From the NCBI GenBank assembly GCA_004151065.3, contig NWUY0300026271.1, positions 1-28,837 of the forward strand: a DNA stretch of 28,837 bases, read 5' to 3'. Origin of the DNA: Larix sibirica. Lineage: Eukaryota > Streptophyta > Pinopsida > Pinales > Pinaceae. Positions 1-10,399 of this stretch are shown here, piece by piece. A program made the position numbers and the translations under genes. The notes beneath the pieces are model-generated. The model searched no databases. It was given only the letters and a program-made list of their open reading frames with translations, and was not told where the DNA came from. The stretch's first letter is position 1, and each line of letters begins with the position of its first letter.

Positions 1-2131
1 AATGTGTTTGCATGTCACTCTACAGAGGCCTGGCGCTCCAAGCTGCAGGAGGCTATCGATACTAAACGTCTGGTAATTCTCCTTTTCCAGAGCTTGCAGA
101 GTGTTTTGGGTTTTTTTTTTTGAATTTTGCCTGTGGTTCTGTGTTTAAGCTGCTGGAATTGAACGCTGGTCGGTTATTCCTTCGTTTTATAAGGGAAATC
201 TGTATTTTTTGGTGTCATGTCTAAAATATTAGTGCAGAAGTTCTCTCGTTTGGATTTTCTTTATGGATACATCTTTTGGGTGGATATCATGATGTTGAAT
301 TAGCAAAATGGGTTTAATGCATCTTTTTCGGGGGGAAAAGATGTTTGGGATGGAAAAAAATGTTTTCGGTACCAGAACCAGTTTGCAAAGGGCGTTTCAT
401 TTTTGGAAAAAGATACATTGTTGATGTGAAGTTCGATATATTAAAGGGGTTGGCGTTGTAGATTAGGACTGTTTAGATCTACAGTTAGCTGAATTTGATG
501 GAGGGTCATTGCTGTTGATCATAGAGGATAAAGCATACGCATCAGTGTTTAGTAGGTTCTTTGTTTTAAATGAAAAATTACAAGATGATAAATAATGATA
601 TTAGAAATCTCATTGATTAATTCTAAGGCAGCTTCCCAGATTATTGAGAGCAATAGCCAGGCTTGGAGACAAAATCATGAGAATCATTATTTTCAATAGG
701 GTATTTAGAGGTCGATTACCAGTGGCAAGGAAACCCAAGCCAATGGGAGGCATGTTATTAGAACGAGAACATGTTTCTTTCAAGTAACATTTTTGGGGGT
801 TATTTTAATTTTTTTAAATACATATGTGAAAGTATTATAGATTAACAAAGACATAAAAATTTCAAGGCCGTGGATAAGAAAAATCGAGAAAAATAAATTT
901 GAAACATGAAGTTGAGAGTAAACTGACATTGTGTGGTGTAGGCCTAGGGTCAAGGAGGATGAAATGTTGCGCCAACTCTTTAAGATTTAAGAAATAACCG
1001 GTCAATACAATTTGACCAATAACTTAGTATATTCAAACATAGTGAAGGACAATACTCTTTCACGAAATCTACTTAGGAACAAAATCTAGTGTAAAAGGGG
1101 GCTTGATTTATGAAGTATACAGGGATCTATTCATGAAGTGGTGGGTTATGAAGATTTCTTGACCTGTGTCTGGGGAAACTGACAGGGTTCATTAATGTAA
1201 CTGTGTGCTTATCAGTGATCTGCGTTCTCTTTGTGGCTTGGGAGCTCTGCATAGGCTACTTAAAAGTTTTCTTTTGTTTCTTTTTCAAATCAGATGTTTC
1301 ATTCAGAGTTCTCTCCCCTGTGACACAAAGACGGTATGCTTATCAATTAAAGAGGCTGCTGTCTCCTTTGCTTGAACCACCTTGGAAGTATAGATAATTG
1401 TGGCTTCTATCATAAAGGAAACTATTAAAAGGTATATTGGTTTTATGGAAATAAGTTGCCTTCTAAGCCAGTGACCAGACATGACATCAAGATTTATGTA
1501 TGTGTGATTTTCATTAGGGCATGGGTGTCAAATGATTTTGACTTATATTCAAATTCTTGGATTTTTGAAGATGGTGCTTATCATTTGCTGTATGCAGGTG
1601 GTGGTAGATTTCACTGCGACCTGGTGTGGACCTTGTCGAGTTGTGAGTCCAGTGTTTGTTGAGCTGTCAAAGAAATTCCCAGAGATATTTTTCGTGAAGG
1701 TCGATGTGGACGAATTGAGGGTACAGTCAACATTTTCATTTTAAGAAAAACGTTTGTTCTTTCAGTATTTTTAAGAGAATTTTATGACAGGCAGTTGGTA
1801 AATGAAGAATCATTGGTTAAACAAATCAGATGTTTTTTTAACAAGTTTGTTCTTAGTATATGTAATAAAATTTCATGGCAGGAAGTTGGTAAATGAAAAA
1901 TGATTATTTAAATGCTTCATATTAATTAATATAAAGCAGACTAATAAAAACTTGCCTCAATATATGATTTTGCAGGATGTAGCTCAAGAGTGGGATGTAG
2001 AGGCCATGCCTACATTTATCTTTATCAAGGATGGAAAGGCTGTGGATAAGGTTGTGGGCGCAAAGAAAGATGAACTTGAAAGAAAAGTTGCAGCCCTTGC
2101 TACACAAGCAGTCCTTGTTGCTCAAACCTAG
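1..2131 (+). CDS. Thioredoxin h, three exons, 5' end cut by the window
   Basis: Exons are 1..72, 1598..1720 and 1976..2131; all junctions are GT/AG and phase 0. Together they give 116 residues, close to the usual 115-125, so only the start Met and a few residues are missing. Exon 1 gives the N-terminal helix ([15 protein letters not shown]). Exon 2 gives the beta strand [14 protein letters not shown] with the redox pair in WCGPC (codons from 1622) and the KVDVDEL strand. Exon 3 gives the cis-proline loop [24 protein letters not shown] and a short Ala/Val-rich tail. Family knowledge: h-type thioredoxins are small dithiol-disulfide reductases of the cytosol, reduced by NADPH-thioredoxin reductase. 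No transit peptide can be judged because the start is outside the window. The h class is assigned from the WCGPC context and the VVGAKKDEL region. Confidence 0.95.
73..1597 (+). other. Intron 1 of the thioredoxin gene
   Basis: This 1525-bp intron starts with GT directly after the CGT CTG codons and ends at TATGCAG before the VVVDF exon. It is T-rich near the acceptor. I see no convincing gene or transposon inside it; the short open frames at 1203-1397 and 1456-1662 are chance frames. Confidence 0.9.
1721..1975 (+). other. Intron 2 of the thioredoxin gene, with an internal direct repeat
   Basis: This 255-bp intron begins GTACAG and ends TTTTGCAG. It contains two diverged copies of a segment of about 44 bp centred on CAG(G)(C/A)AGTTGGTAAATGAA, starting near 1779 and 1869, which suggests an old local duplication. 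Confidence 0.88.
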
Positions 2132-2290
2132 GCGTTGTCTTAATAAGATATATGCTAGTATTTTCTGGATGTGGACATGCTGCAATGTGCAAGTTTAGTA
2201 GAAAATATCACACTGTCTTCGTCTTTAGTTATCTATTGTACCTATTGTTATGAGCTTCTTGCACTCGTATTAACTTATTCAGTTGCCGTT

Positions 2291-2296
2291 AATAAA
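2291..2296 (+). promoter_or_regulatory. Poly(A) signal of the thioredoxin gene
   Basis: A canonical AATAAA lies 160 bases after the TAG stop, in a T-rich 3' untranslated region. It is the first such hexamer after the stop and fits a plant near-upstream element. Confidence 0.55.
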
Positions 2297-2339
2297 AGTG
2301 TTGGTACCTTGAAGCACTTGAAGTACGCGTAGGATAAAA

Positions 2340-2645
2340 GACAACCAAAATGCCTCATTTTTTTTTGCTATTTTGGAAGGAAAAACGGTTAAAATTCTTG
2401 CTGGAAATTGTTATTTTTCAATTTTGATAATTTCAGTGATTGGGATTGCTGTTTTGGACTAATTATCCAATTTTAAAATTAACCAGATCTCAAAATTGGG
2501 ATTGTTGTTCTGGACTAATTACGATCTGAACACACCAAATTGCGATTTTGAACAGAATTACAACAGAATTACTTTGCCGGATTCAAGCGTTGCCATTTTG
2601 AGCAGAATTACTCTGCCGGATTCCTGCGAGTCGGGGGCGTTTTAG
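2340..2645. repeat. Short diverged direct repeats downstream of thioredoxin
   Basis: Two copies of a GGGATTG(C/T)TGTT(T/C)TGGACTAATTA-like block start near 2442 and 2498. Two copies of AGAATTACT(T/C)TGCCGGATTC start near 2565 and 2604. There is no coding signal. It may be a remnant of an unidentified repetitive element. Confidence 0.45.
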
Positions 2646-2829
2646 TTAGCGTTTATACAGCTCCCTTGAAACATATATCTTATTTTTTTGTTTGCTGTTA
2701 AATGTACTGAAATATAATGTTTGTAGATGGTTTTATTGTAGATTATTTGTATTATGGTGTTAAGTATATAAAACAATCTCCTCTCCTTGTTTAGGAATAT
2801 TTCATTCTCTACCTTACTCCTTACAAAAA

Positions 2830-2940
2830 TAAAAATCACTAATTGGTAATGAGAAATTGATTTGAAAAGGTATAAATGGAAAGTCACAGGTTCAAATCTT
2901 TTTGGATATTTACTTACAAAAATAATTTTTTTTTTTTCAT
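2830..2940 (+). repeat. Possible degenerate tRNA-derived SINE
   Basis: GGTTCAAATC at 2889-2898 is a near-perfect Pol III B box, preceded by AAGTCACA as in the T arm of many tRNAs. About 53 bases upstream, TCACTAATTGG resembles a weak A box and D arm. A T-rich run follows at about 2926-2938, as at the end of some plant SINEs. Acceptor-stem pairing was not established, so a functional tRNA is unlikely. Confidence 0.3.
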
Positions 2941-3134
2941 TTTAATTATAATTTTTTTTCTTTTATTAAATAAATTTAATCTAATAATAAAATTAAATAT
3001 TATAAATATTTAATAGAAAATTGATATACTTGTATAAAAGAAGAGAAATTGATGTACATATATACAAGATTTTGGGTTAACCTCATCTCAAAGATATTAA
3101 CATAAGTTTTCTCGTACATTTTTTTCTTTTTTAT

Positions 3135-3360
3135 AAATAGTAAATAGAAATTACACTCTTTACATTTTTTCTCATTTCCAAATAGTAAATAGAAATTACA
3201 CCCTTTACATTTTTTCTTATTTCCAAATAGTAAATAGAAATTACACTTTTTACATTTTTTCTCATTTCCAAATAGTAAATAGAAATAGTAAATAGAAATT
3301 ACACCCTTTACATCTTTTCTCATTTCCAAATAGTAAATAGAAATTACACACTTTTCATGT
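3135..3360. repeat. 45-bp minisatellite, about five copies
   Basis: Units begin AAATAGTAAATAGAAATTACAC and continue into a CTTTACATTTTTTCTCATTTCC-like half. Starts are at 3135, 3180, 3225, about 3283 and 3328, so the period is exactly 45. A 13-bp internal duplication (AAATAGTAAATAG) at 3270-3295 interrupts the phase. Flanks are T-rich. The minus-strand open frame across it is only translated repeat. Confidence 0.9.
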
Positions 3361-3399
3361 ACATATGATGTATTATGTAAGAGAGTTGATACACTCAAA

Positions 3400-4230
3400 C
3401 AAATGAGAGTTTAAAAGGTTTTGGATTATTTTTATTGAAGAAAATTGATGTAAATTATTAATATTTTTTTTCTTTTCTAAATATTGAAAATTACACATAT
3501 AATGTTTATTCTAAATTAAAGTTAGGGAAGGCAAGATCTCTAGAATGAGCCAATTCTTTGTAGATTTAGAGGTGTGTTGAAGTTGTGAAATATTTTAATT
3601 CTTGAATTACATATGCTATTTCACAAGGAAGAAAGCCTCCTATTCACACCAGGTTCCTCATTCAACACTTTTGGACCAATAGTGTTGTTTTGTTTTGAAA
3701 CAATGGTTTGTTATTGATAGTGGTTTAATCTTCTTCATTTGTGAAATATGGTTAGTCATGTGTTTGTTAGATTTTGGTTTACATTCATGTCCTTTGTTTT
3801 TTAGTAGGCAAATGCTCAAGGACAAGAATCCAAGACATATCCTATTTGTTAGTAGAGCCAACACCAAAAGTGGTATTCAAATAATCAATAATCTAAAACA
3901 ATCTAAAAACTCCATTATAAGAGCATATTGTCCAATAGACCTTAGATATGTCAATATTTGAGCATATGTGAATAAATCCTTCTTAATAGCTTTATATATG
4001 TTTTTATATAATGACACAAATTAATGGCAATATTTTTAAAAACTAATAAATACAAAAAAAGGAAAGGGTAGATTTGGGAGCCAACTTAAATCCACATTTT
4101 TGTCATGCCCCAATATAGGGTGCTCTCTAAAACTTTTTGATAACAGACAAAGGTTTGAAAACTAGACACTAAAGAAATCCTTAGAGTATTGACAAGCTTC
4201 ACAATGCTCTATAGAGGTTGAGAAAACCAA
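3400..4230. other. Intergenic AT-rich sequence, nothing recognised
   Basis: This stretch has no splice-supported exon, structural RNA or clear repeat. The plus-strand open frame at 3695-3961 (88 codons) matches no family I recognise and has no codon bias; I regard it as chance. Confidence 0.5.
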
Positions 4231-5065
4231 CTGGTAGAATTTTGAAGTAAAAGGCCATAAACCATTAAATCTTTAGTTAAAGAGGATTTGTAAAGTGAAA
4301 GTAAGTCTATAATATTTGGTTCAAAGATCTCAATATTTGTCACCTCTTATTTCTCCACAACATATGCACTAACCATAGGAAGGTTCAAAGTAGTTGAATT
4401 AAATGGGTGTTTTGGACTGCATACATAAAAGGAAGAGATTTTGAGGATGAAGGTCCTATATTACACACCACTCTGCCATGCAAGTGAAGAACCAAACTGA
4501 GATCTGAATCTTTACAAATTTTGTTGTTAGACAACAAATAACTATCAACAAGTTGCTTACACTATGTAAAGAAGTAATTGCTCATGTCCATCAAATCCCA
4601 TTGGTACAATTTTGAAGTAAAATGCCATAAACCATTAAATCCGTAGCTAAAGAGGATTTGTAAAGTGAAAGTAAGTCTATAGTATTCGGCTCAAAGATTT
4701 GAATATTTGTCACCTCTTGTATTTCTCCACAACATACGCACTAATCATAGGAGGGGTGCAATTTTGAAGTAAAAGGCCATAAAGAGGATTTGTAAAGTGA
4801 AAGTAAGTCTATAATATTCCAATCAAAGAATTTTTGTTACCATTTGTATTTCTCCACAACATATGCACTAACCATTGGAGGGTTTAAACTAGATGAATTA
4901 AATGGTTGTTTTGGATTTCATACTTAAAATGAAGAGATTTTGAGGATGAAGGTCCTATATTACTCACCACTTTGCCATGTAAGTGAAGAACCAAAGTGAG
5001 ATTTGAATCTTCACAAGTTGCCTACAATAGCAATGAGGTCCTTGCTCATCCACTAGACCCCATAC
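4231..5065. repeat. Three unequal tandem copies of a segment of up to 369 bp
   Basis: Copy 1 (4231-4599) and copy 3 (4755-5065) share GG(T)..AATTTTGAAGTAAAA, AGAGGATTTGTAAAGTGAAA, CTCCACAACATA(T/C)GCACTAA and AGATTTTGAGGATGAAGGTC. Copy 2 (4600-4754) holds only the first half. Copy 3 lacks about 20 bases near its start. No copy has a long open frame. The element type is unknown. Confidence 0.8.
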
Positions 5066-5537
5066 ATGAGTGTTAATTTGTGTTTGACATTTACCACATC
5101 AGAAAAGGAGTGAACATGTATAATTAAGGTTTTTCATATAAGGGACTTGACCATGATTTGAAAACTAGCAGTGAGATCATAACCCTCTATGTTTAAGTCC
5201 ACCTCAACAAAGTGAACGGTAATAGGGATTACATTAACACTTGGCTTGCAGGTTTTTGTTGAGCGTTTGACTTGCATCAAAGACCACACCAATGGGGTTA
5301 ATAAGATAAGATCCATTATCAAACATATTTCATGTAGATAGTTTAACAAGGGATTTTCATCAAACTATTGGTACTCCTATTACAAGGTTTATGTTTTCTC
5401 TAAGGTCTTTGAGGACATATTAGCTATTCATCTTTATATATAATTTTTTTTCAATTAAGGGTGATCATAAGCAATGCTTCCTTAAATAGCGGGTTGAACA
5501 TGATTGCTCCTATTTTCAAATTCAAAGGCAGCCTAGG
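5066..5537. other. Non-coding stretch before the LINE fragment
   Basis: No gene is recognisable. The part after about 5460 may be further degenerate LINE sequence leading into the fragment at 5538, but the frame is broken and similarity cannot be shown by eye. Confidence 0.35.
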
Positions 5538-5723
5538 ATGATTATCCAAGTATCGATTAGTTTGCTTTCCTTAGTTATTGTTGAAGATTGTAGAGAAAAA
5601 AATTGCAATTATGTTGTTTTGTTGTTTAGAAAAACCTTTGATGTGATCCACCAAGTTATGGAAACACAAGAAGAAATTGGTATCATCCCTCCTAAATTCC
5701 ATAGTGTGTGTGATGCATTGTAA
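5538..5723 (+). pseudogene. LINE (non-LTR) reverse-transcriptase fragment
   Basis: The 61-codon frame contains SLVIVEDCREKNCNYVVLLF then RKTFDVI, then a segment ending EEIGIIPP. This matches the order around RT motif A of plant LINEs: an 'I(E/D)xCRxKN' stretch, '(F/V)DF(R/K)KAFDxV', then a helix ending '(E/G)IGIP'. The first Asp of the usual VDF is replaced (LLF), but the D of FD is kept. Only about 60 residues remain of an RT domain of roughly 250. The frame stops 37 bases before the CACTA terminus at 5758, so the DNA transposon may have inserted in, or next to, this LINE relic. Confidence 0.45.
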
Positions 5724-5757
5724 TAACAAGCAGATTGTGGACATTAATTGTAATATT

Positions 5758-6430
5758 CACTAATAGAAAAAGTGTTATATATGACTTTAAAAACTACTAA
5801 AAATTGCATAGAAATGACTAACTTTAGTCACGTGACTATTAGTGATTAATTGACAGTCATTTATAATGCGACTAAATATGTGACCAAATATTGTTAGTCA
5901 TTTATTGATTGTTGTGATTGGTTAGTTTAGTAGTATATTTACATTGTTTTAGTCATTTTTTTGGTCATTGATTGTTGTTAACTAGTCATTTATTTAGCAC
6001 TAGAGTGTTGTAAACTAGTCATTTATTTAGTCATNTAGTCATTTATTTAGTCATAGAGTGTTGTTAACTCGTCATTTATTTAATCATGCTAATCATTTAA
6101 TTTAGTAGTTATTTTATTCATTGCTTACTGTTAATTGGCCATATATTTAGTCATAATAGTCATTTATTTCCGTCATCTTGTCATACATTTAGTCATGATA
6201 GTCATTTATTGTCGTCAATTGGCAATATATTTAGTCATTTGTATACATTGGTTTCTATCCATTGCCCTTATATTTAGCAATATTTTTAGTCATTGAATAT
6301 TGTTAACTAATCATTTATTTATTCATGATAATTTAGTCATTTTAATTATCAATTGTCATCAATTGGTGTTATATTGATATATTATTTATTAGTTGCCAGA
6401 TCATTATATTTACTACTATAAGTTCAGTAG
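5758..6430. repeat. CACTA terminus and GTCAT subterminal repeats
   Basis: The end reads CACTAATAGAAAAAGTG, close to the common plant CACTA start CACTAxxAGAAAA. Over the next 0.6 kb there are about twenty GTCAT cores, mostly as TTTAGTCAT or AGTCATTTATTTAGTCA, some within longer units that include TAGAGTGTTGT. CACTA elements carry such subterminal arrays as binding sites for their accessory protein. A 12-bp perfect palindrome AGTCACGTGACT lies at 5826-5837. An ambiguous base at 6035 sits inside the repeat and may mark uncertain copy number. Confidence 0.75.
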
Positions 6431-6852
6431 TAAATGCTCATTTATATGTTAGGAATAATTTATTAAATATAATACACTATGTAATGCATTAATAAACATA
6501 CTATTAAACTTGAATTAAAACAGAAAATCACATTAAAACATATAGTACAATATATATGAACGACAAGATGATCATATATATTTATAAAATGAAAAATGTC
6601 AAAGTAGTACAACGATGTTACTTAAAGTTTCCAGCTCTAGTAATAACTTATCCATGAACAACAAACATTCAAAACATCAAGCAATGTGCCAAGCTCTCTA
6701 ACAGCTAGTACAATATGATAAACATCAACTATGTCATCTTCTGCAAATATTTCAGTGGCCACCGTGTGAATCTTTCTTCCTTCTCTTTCAGACAGACACA
6801 TCCATCTATTTTGTCTTCATAAGGAAGGGGTACGTTACTTTTGACCCTTAAA

Positions 6853-7859
6853 TTATTTACATTTGCATCCCGATCCACTCAAATTGACTCCATGTATAAT
6901 AGATAGCAAGTGAATCCACCCAATGCCCACACCAACAATGTCATACAGATCGAACACCTTTACTTTATCACCTTCTTGGAGTTCATCAATACATTTCTGC
7001 AAAAAACAAAATACACATTATATTGAGCTTCGAAAAATGTTGTTATAGCAACAATTGTACTCCAATATTTAACATAAAGTTATTGTATTGAGATATGTAA
7101 AATGTTACAACAGCAGTTATATTCTAATATTTAGCATATTATTGCACTCACCTTGAGTTTGACACCACTATGAATGTCCTGCACATGCTCATCGAGTTCA
7201 TCATCATCACTATCGATATCGACATCATGTTGTGCAACATAGCTGAGAGCTCTGTTGACATTGCCTTTTCCTTTTCTTAATGCTTGGATATAATTACTCT
7301 GCATGTGTTTCATCATGCAAAAAAGTTTACAACTTTAATTAGAAGTTAGAAGTATGAACAATGCCATATTAAACATTCAATAGTAAATTAAAAAATACAA
7401 GTTATAAAATTTTATCCAAAAGAACATTCTAAGCATTAAGAATGACAAAACATTGGGACATATTAACCATTACAACAACAATTATACCATAATATTTAGC
7501 ATTCACCATTTTTACATTTGAAATATCATCGCCTATAGGCGACGTTTTCTGCACAACATGAAGTGATTCCCCCACTGTAGATTCCATAGCAATGATTCGA
7601 TGATCACTACTGTTATGACTGCCATTTGATGTAACTTCATGTTCAACATCAATTTTGACAGATGTTGCGCCTTTAAATGCTGGAGATTTGATTTTGTTAT
7701 GCATGTGGTTTCATCATGTAGAAATTGTTTAGATACTAATATTGTTAAACAACATTTAAAAGCACATAGAAAGAGCATATAGAAAGATAAAAAACAACAT
7801 ATTGCAGTTGCTTTGATATGAAGGCCTTTTCCCTTTTGTGCTGCTTTGATATAATCACC
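6853..7859 (-). pseudogene. C-terminal exons of a CACTA accessory protein
   Basis: Four exon-like blocks on the minus strand: 7859..about 7800 (GDYIKAAQKGKGLHIKA), 7698..7507 (NKIKSPAFKGATSVKIDVEH...), 7298..7152 (SNYIQALRKGKGNVNRALSY... with an acidic DIDSDDDELDEH run) and 6996..6853 (KCIDELQEGDKVKVFDLYDI...). Donors after 7507 and 7152 are GTGAAT and GTGAGT, acceptors end in GCAG except before 7698, where ATGCAT has replaced ATGCAG, and the last three exons are phase 0. The donor of the first block is unclear. 'EGDKVKVFDLYDIVGVG' recalls the 'GDxVxLxxxxxxVAxG' domain near the end of plant Ptta/En/Spm proteins; this is a weak resemblance. After the stop at 6853 another frame reads VPLPYEDKIDGCVCLKE and RWPLKYL, which may be frameshifted continuation. 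It lies just inside the element's 3' terminus. Confidence 0.5.
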
Positions 7860-7915
7860 CTGCATGTGGTTTAATCATCATGCAGAAAAATATACTCATC
7901 ATCTTCAATTCATAG

Positions 7916-7972
7916 TCCAGGAAGATCAAAACAAAGTGGAAGAGGAAGATCAAAACAAAGTGGAAGAGGATA
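7916..7972. repeat. 24-bp tandem duplication
   Basis: GGAAGATCAAAACAAAGTGGAAGAG-type sequence occurs twice in direct succession with perfect identity. On the plus strand it would encode EDQNKVEE twice, but the frame has no family resemblance and lies opposite the CACTA gene. Confidence 0.8.
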
Positions 7973-7999
7973 TCTACAAATATGGGCACAACACTTCAT

Positions 8000-9990
8000 C
8001 TCACCTCTCACTCTTCAAGGCAAAACCAACGCATGCTTCAAATAGAAATGATCAAAGGTATAAAGAAAACATCATGTTCATATTCATTTAAAAACCAATC
8101 CACAGAACTTGACTACAACTGGGTCAATCTAAGCCTCAACCTCCAACACTTGATACTCCAACTATGAAACGACATCTAGATCACAAGGATACTCATAGAA
8201 AGCTTGAGCATAAATTTAGTAATCAATCACCAGCAACACTTAGTCAAATACATCCATTAAAATAAAATGCATAATATTGAGAGAGAGGGATACTTAATTA
8301 ACCTCAAGCTACGACACTGAGATTACTTACAGGATCTCAATAGAAGGTTTCCCTTTTCTTTATTATCCAGAAATACTAATATAGATTGAGAATGATAAAT
8401 TGGTCTAACTATTGTGTACCGTTAACAAGGGGATTGCACTATTAATGTACTATTTTTTTCAACAAACCTGGAAACAAAACATTGCCTCTTGGATCATATA
8501 TAAAGGCTTAAAAACATTGTTTAAGACTAGATATTCACTGCTTGTTACTGAATTTGAGTAGTGTCGCTGCAATCAATAATGGTATATAAACTGCCATATA
8601 AGATTGAACTGTAAAAGCATGTCTAGAAATAAATACCCATGGCTCCTCAACAGATCTCTACCTAGCCATCAAACATCTGTAATTTTCCAAAGAATGAGAC
8701 TATATCAAGTCTACAATGCTGCTACAGGAGAATTAATTTCGCTATCATAGGTCTGCTACTATAGATCTATAGGTTTCCACTAGAGCCACAAACCACCAAG
8801 GATAGGGTGCTTTACTTCAAATTCTGTAACTGAAACATAACACTCATTCCAATCTATGGAAATCAATTATACCAAAGCTATACCGCAACTATGGAAATCA
8901 ATTAATTTTGATGACATGATTACAAAAGCACTTTATCTTAATCTTTACTACAACAGTGTTAAAACATTCATCACTAACAGGGAAGCTCTCTTTATATGCT
9001 GTAAGTATATAATCTAATATAAATTAAAGCAAAAATTCCTTCTGGAGGCTCTTCTATCTGTCCATATGGTTGTTCTAAGTATGTTCAGAACATTGCATTA
9101 CATGCCGGAAAAACTGGTTCTATAAACGGTGTCAGAAATATAGAAAGCATACAGGAAAAAGAGTGCAGCTATCACTCTGTCCCTAAGAGAGAGAAAGAAG
9201 TCCAAAAATCAGTCACCCCTCTGCAAGGGAGGGGATCTCTGGTTTTCTTGGAAAGGTCTATTTACAAACTCTACTCTTATGTAGTCTATTTTTTAATTCA
9301 AAGTGGGTTGGTGTCACTAGTGACATTTTCTATTTAAAACTAAGGATAAGGATAATTTGTATTAAAATTTTGTTGCATCCACACTATACAACATAATAAT
9401 ATAAACAAAAAGAGACTTATCAACATATAGTCTTTCATGATCCGTGTAAAGTACAAAATTGCTCCAAAAGTATGGATTGTTCTCACACCCAAAAAGATAT
9501 ATCATAAATCCCTGCTAATATAGATATTTAAAAAATAAAATAAAATAAAAAATAAAAAATAAAAAATAAAAAACAACTTTGCAAAAGATATAACCTGGAA
9601 TAATAAAAAGACATGCCCATTATGGGCTTCTTCCTTGGAATTTGCTAGTAATTGAAGTTCATGACCCACTTGTTTGTTTGTTGGAAGTAAGTAAAGATAA
9701 GCTAGGAGAAAAGCATATGTAATTAGGATTACTTTCTGCTCTCTGAAAAACCAACTAGAGTAGAGGATAACAGCAACTCTCTTCTTGTCAAACATGAAGA
9801 AGCCATTTAGATATGTATGCAATCACCGTGCTTGTCTTACATTCCTTTTTCTTGTTTTTCTGGAAATTCATTAATTGTTGCAACAGCTTGTACTTTCATT
9901 GATCCTTTGAAAGTTCATTAAGATGTTTCTGGTTTGAGAATGAGAGAAGAGTTTACATCAAGTGATACTACAATATATGAGTTTTCATTA
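8000..9990. other. Probable CACTA intron or filler, nothing recognised
   Basis: This AT-rich stretch lies between the 3' exons and upstream parts of the minus-strand CACTA accessory gene. Both strands were scanned without finding a domain, tRNA or LTR pair. An (AAAAT)n/(A)n-rich microsatellite lies at about 9529-9573. The minus-strand open frame at 9502-9822 crosses that microsatellite and is not credible. Confidence 0.5.
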
Positions 9991-9994
9991 AACA

Positions 9995-10342
9995 CAATTA
10001 ATGGATAAGCCAGGGAAACAATAATTTTAACCACTTGAATGTCATCCCAAAATGACTCAATGCTTTCTCCAAGGCTGAGCACAATAGTAGATGTTCCCCT
10101 GAAATATTCACTAAAGCACCCATTGCATGTTCCTAAAGGGCTTGTGTAGGTAGCCCTTGCATAAACTCCTTTAAAGCTGCGATGAATGAACTGATCAAAA
10201 TGGGAATGTTTCCTTCATGTACTATAGCTTTCTTTGCACTAATTAGTTTAGAAGAGGGAGTCTGTATGGATATCCAGTTTGATTGGAAGTATAGAGATGC
10301 ATTTGAGAGGAAACCAGACAGTTCCCTATTGAACGAGTCCAA
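9995..10342 (-). pseudogene. Possible armadillo-repeat protein fragment
   Basis: The minus-strand frame starting at 10342 reads ...KKAIVHEGNIPILISSFIAA... to a TAG at about 10133, and continues in the same frame as EHAMGALVNISGEHLL before a final stop near 10010. 'IVxEGxIPxLI' followed about 20-30 residues later by 'EHAxGALxNIS' is the H2-H3 / H1-H2 spacing typical of armadillo repeats. Just over one repeat is visible and it has an in-frame stop, so it is a captured or pseudogene scrap rather than a gene. It lies inside the CACTA span, compatible with transduplication of a host fragment, though the evidence is thin. Only these motifs support the call. Confidence 0.3.
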
Positions 10343-10399
10343 ATTATATTAGTATTTGAACCATTTGATATATGGAGTGTTTAATGAGACAAGATCACC

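Noticed and set aside
3135-3360. CRISPR-like regular spacing of repeats
   Set aside because: The whole 45-bp unit is repeated, with no unique spacers, and the DNA is plant nuclear.
3000-3398. 132-codon minus-strand open frame with repeated FGNEKKCK-type peptides
   Set aside because: It is the translation of the 45-bp minisatellite; there are no splice sites, domain or codon bias.
3695-3961. 88-codon plus-strand open frame
   Set aside because: No recognisable domain, and no promoter or splice context; it is compatible with chance in AT-rich DNA.
9314-9330. CACTAGTGACATTTTC as a second CACTA terminus
   Set aside because: It lacks the AGAAAAAGTG continuation, has no subterminal GTCAT repeats beside it, and CACTAGTG is simply a short palindrome.
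9502-9822. 106-codon minus-strand open frame
   Set aside because: Its C-terminal part is a translated AAAAT microsatellite (Phe/Leu/Tyr run); the rest has no resemblance to a family.
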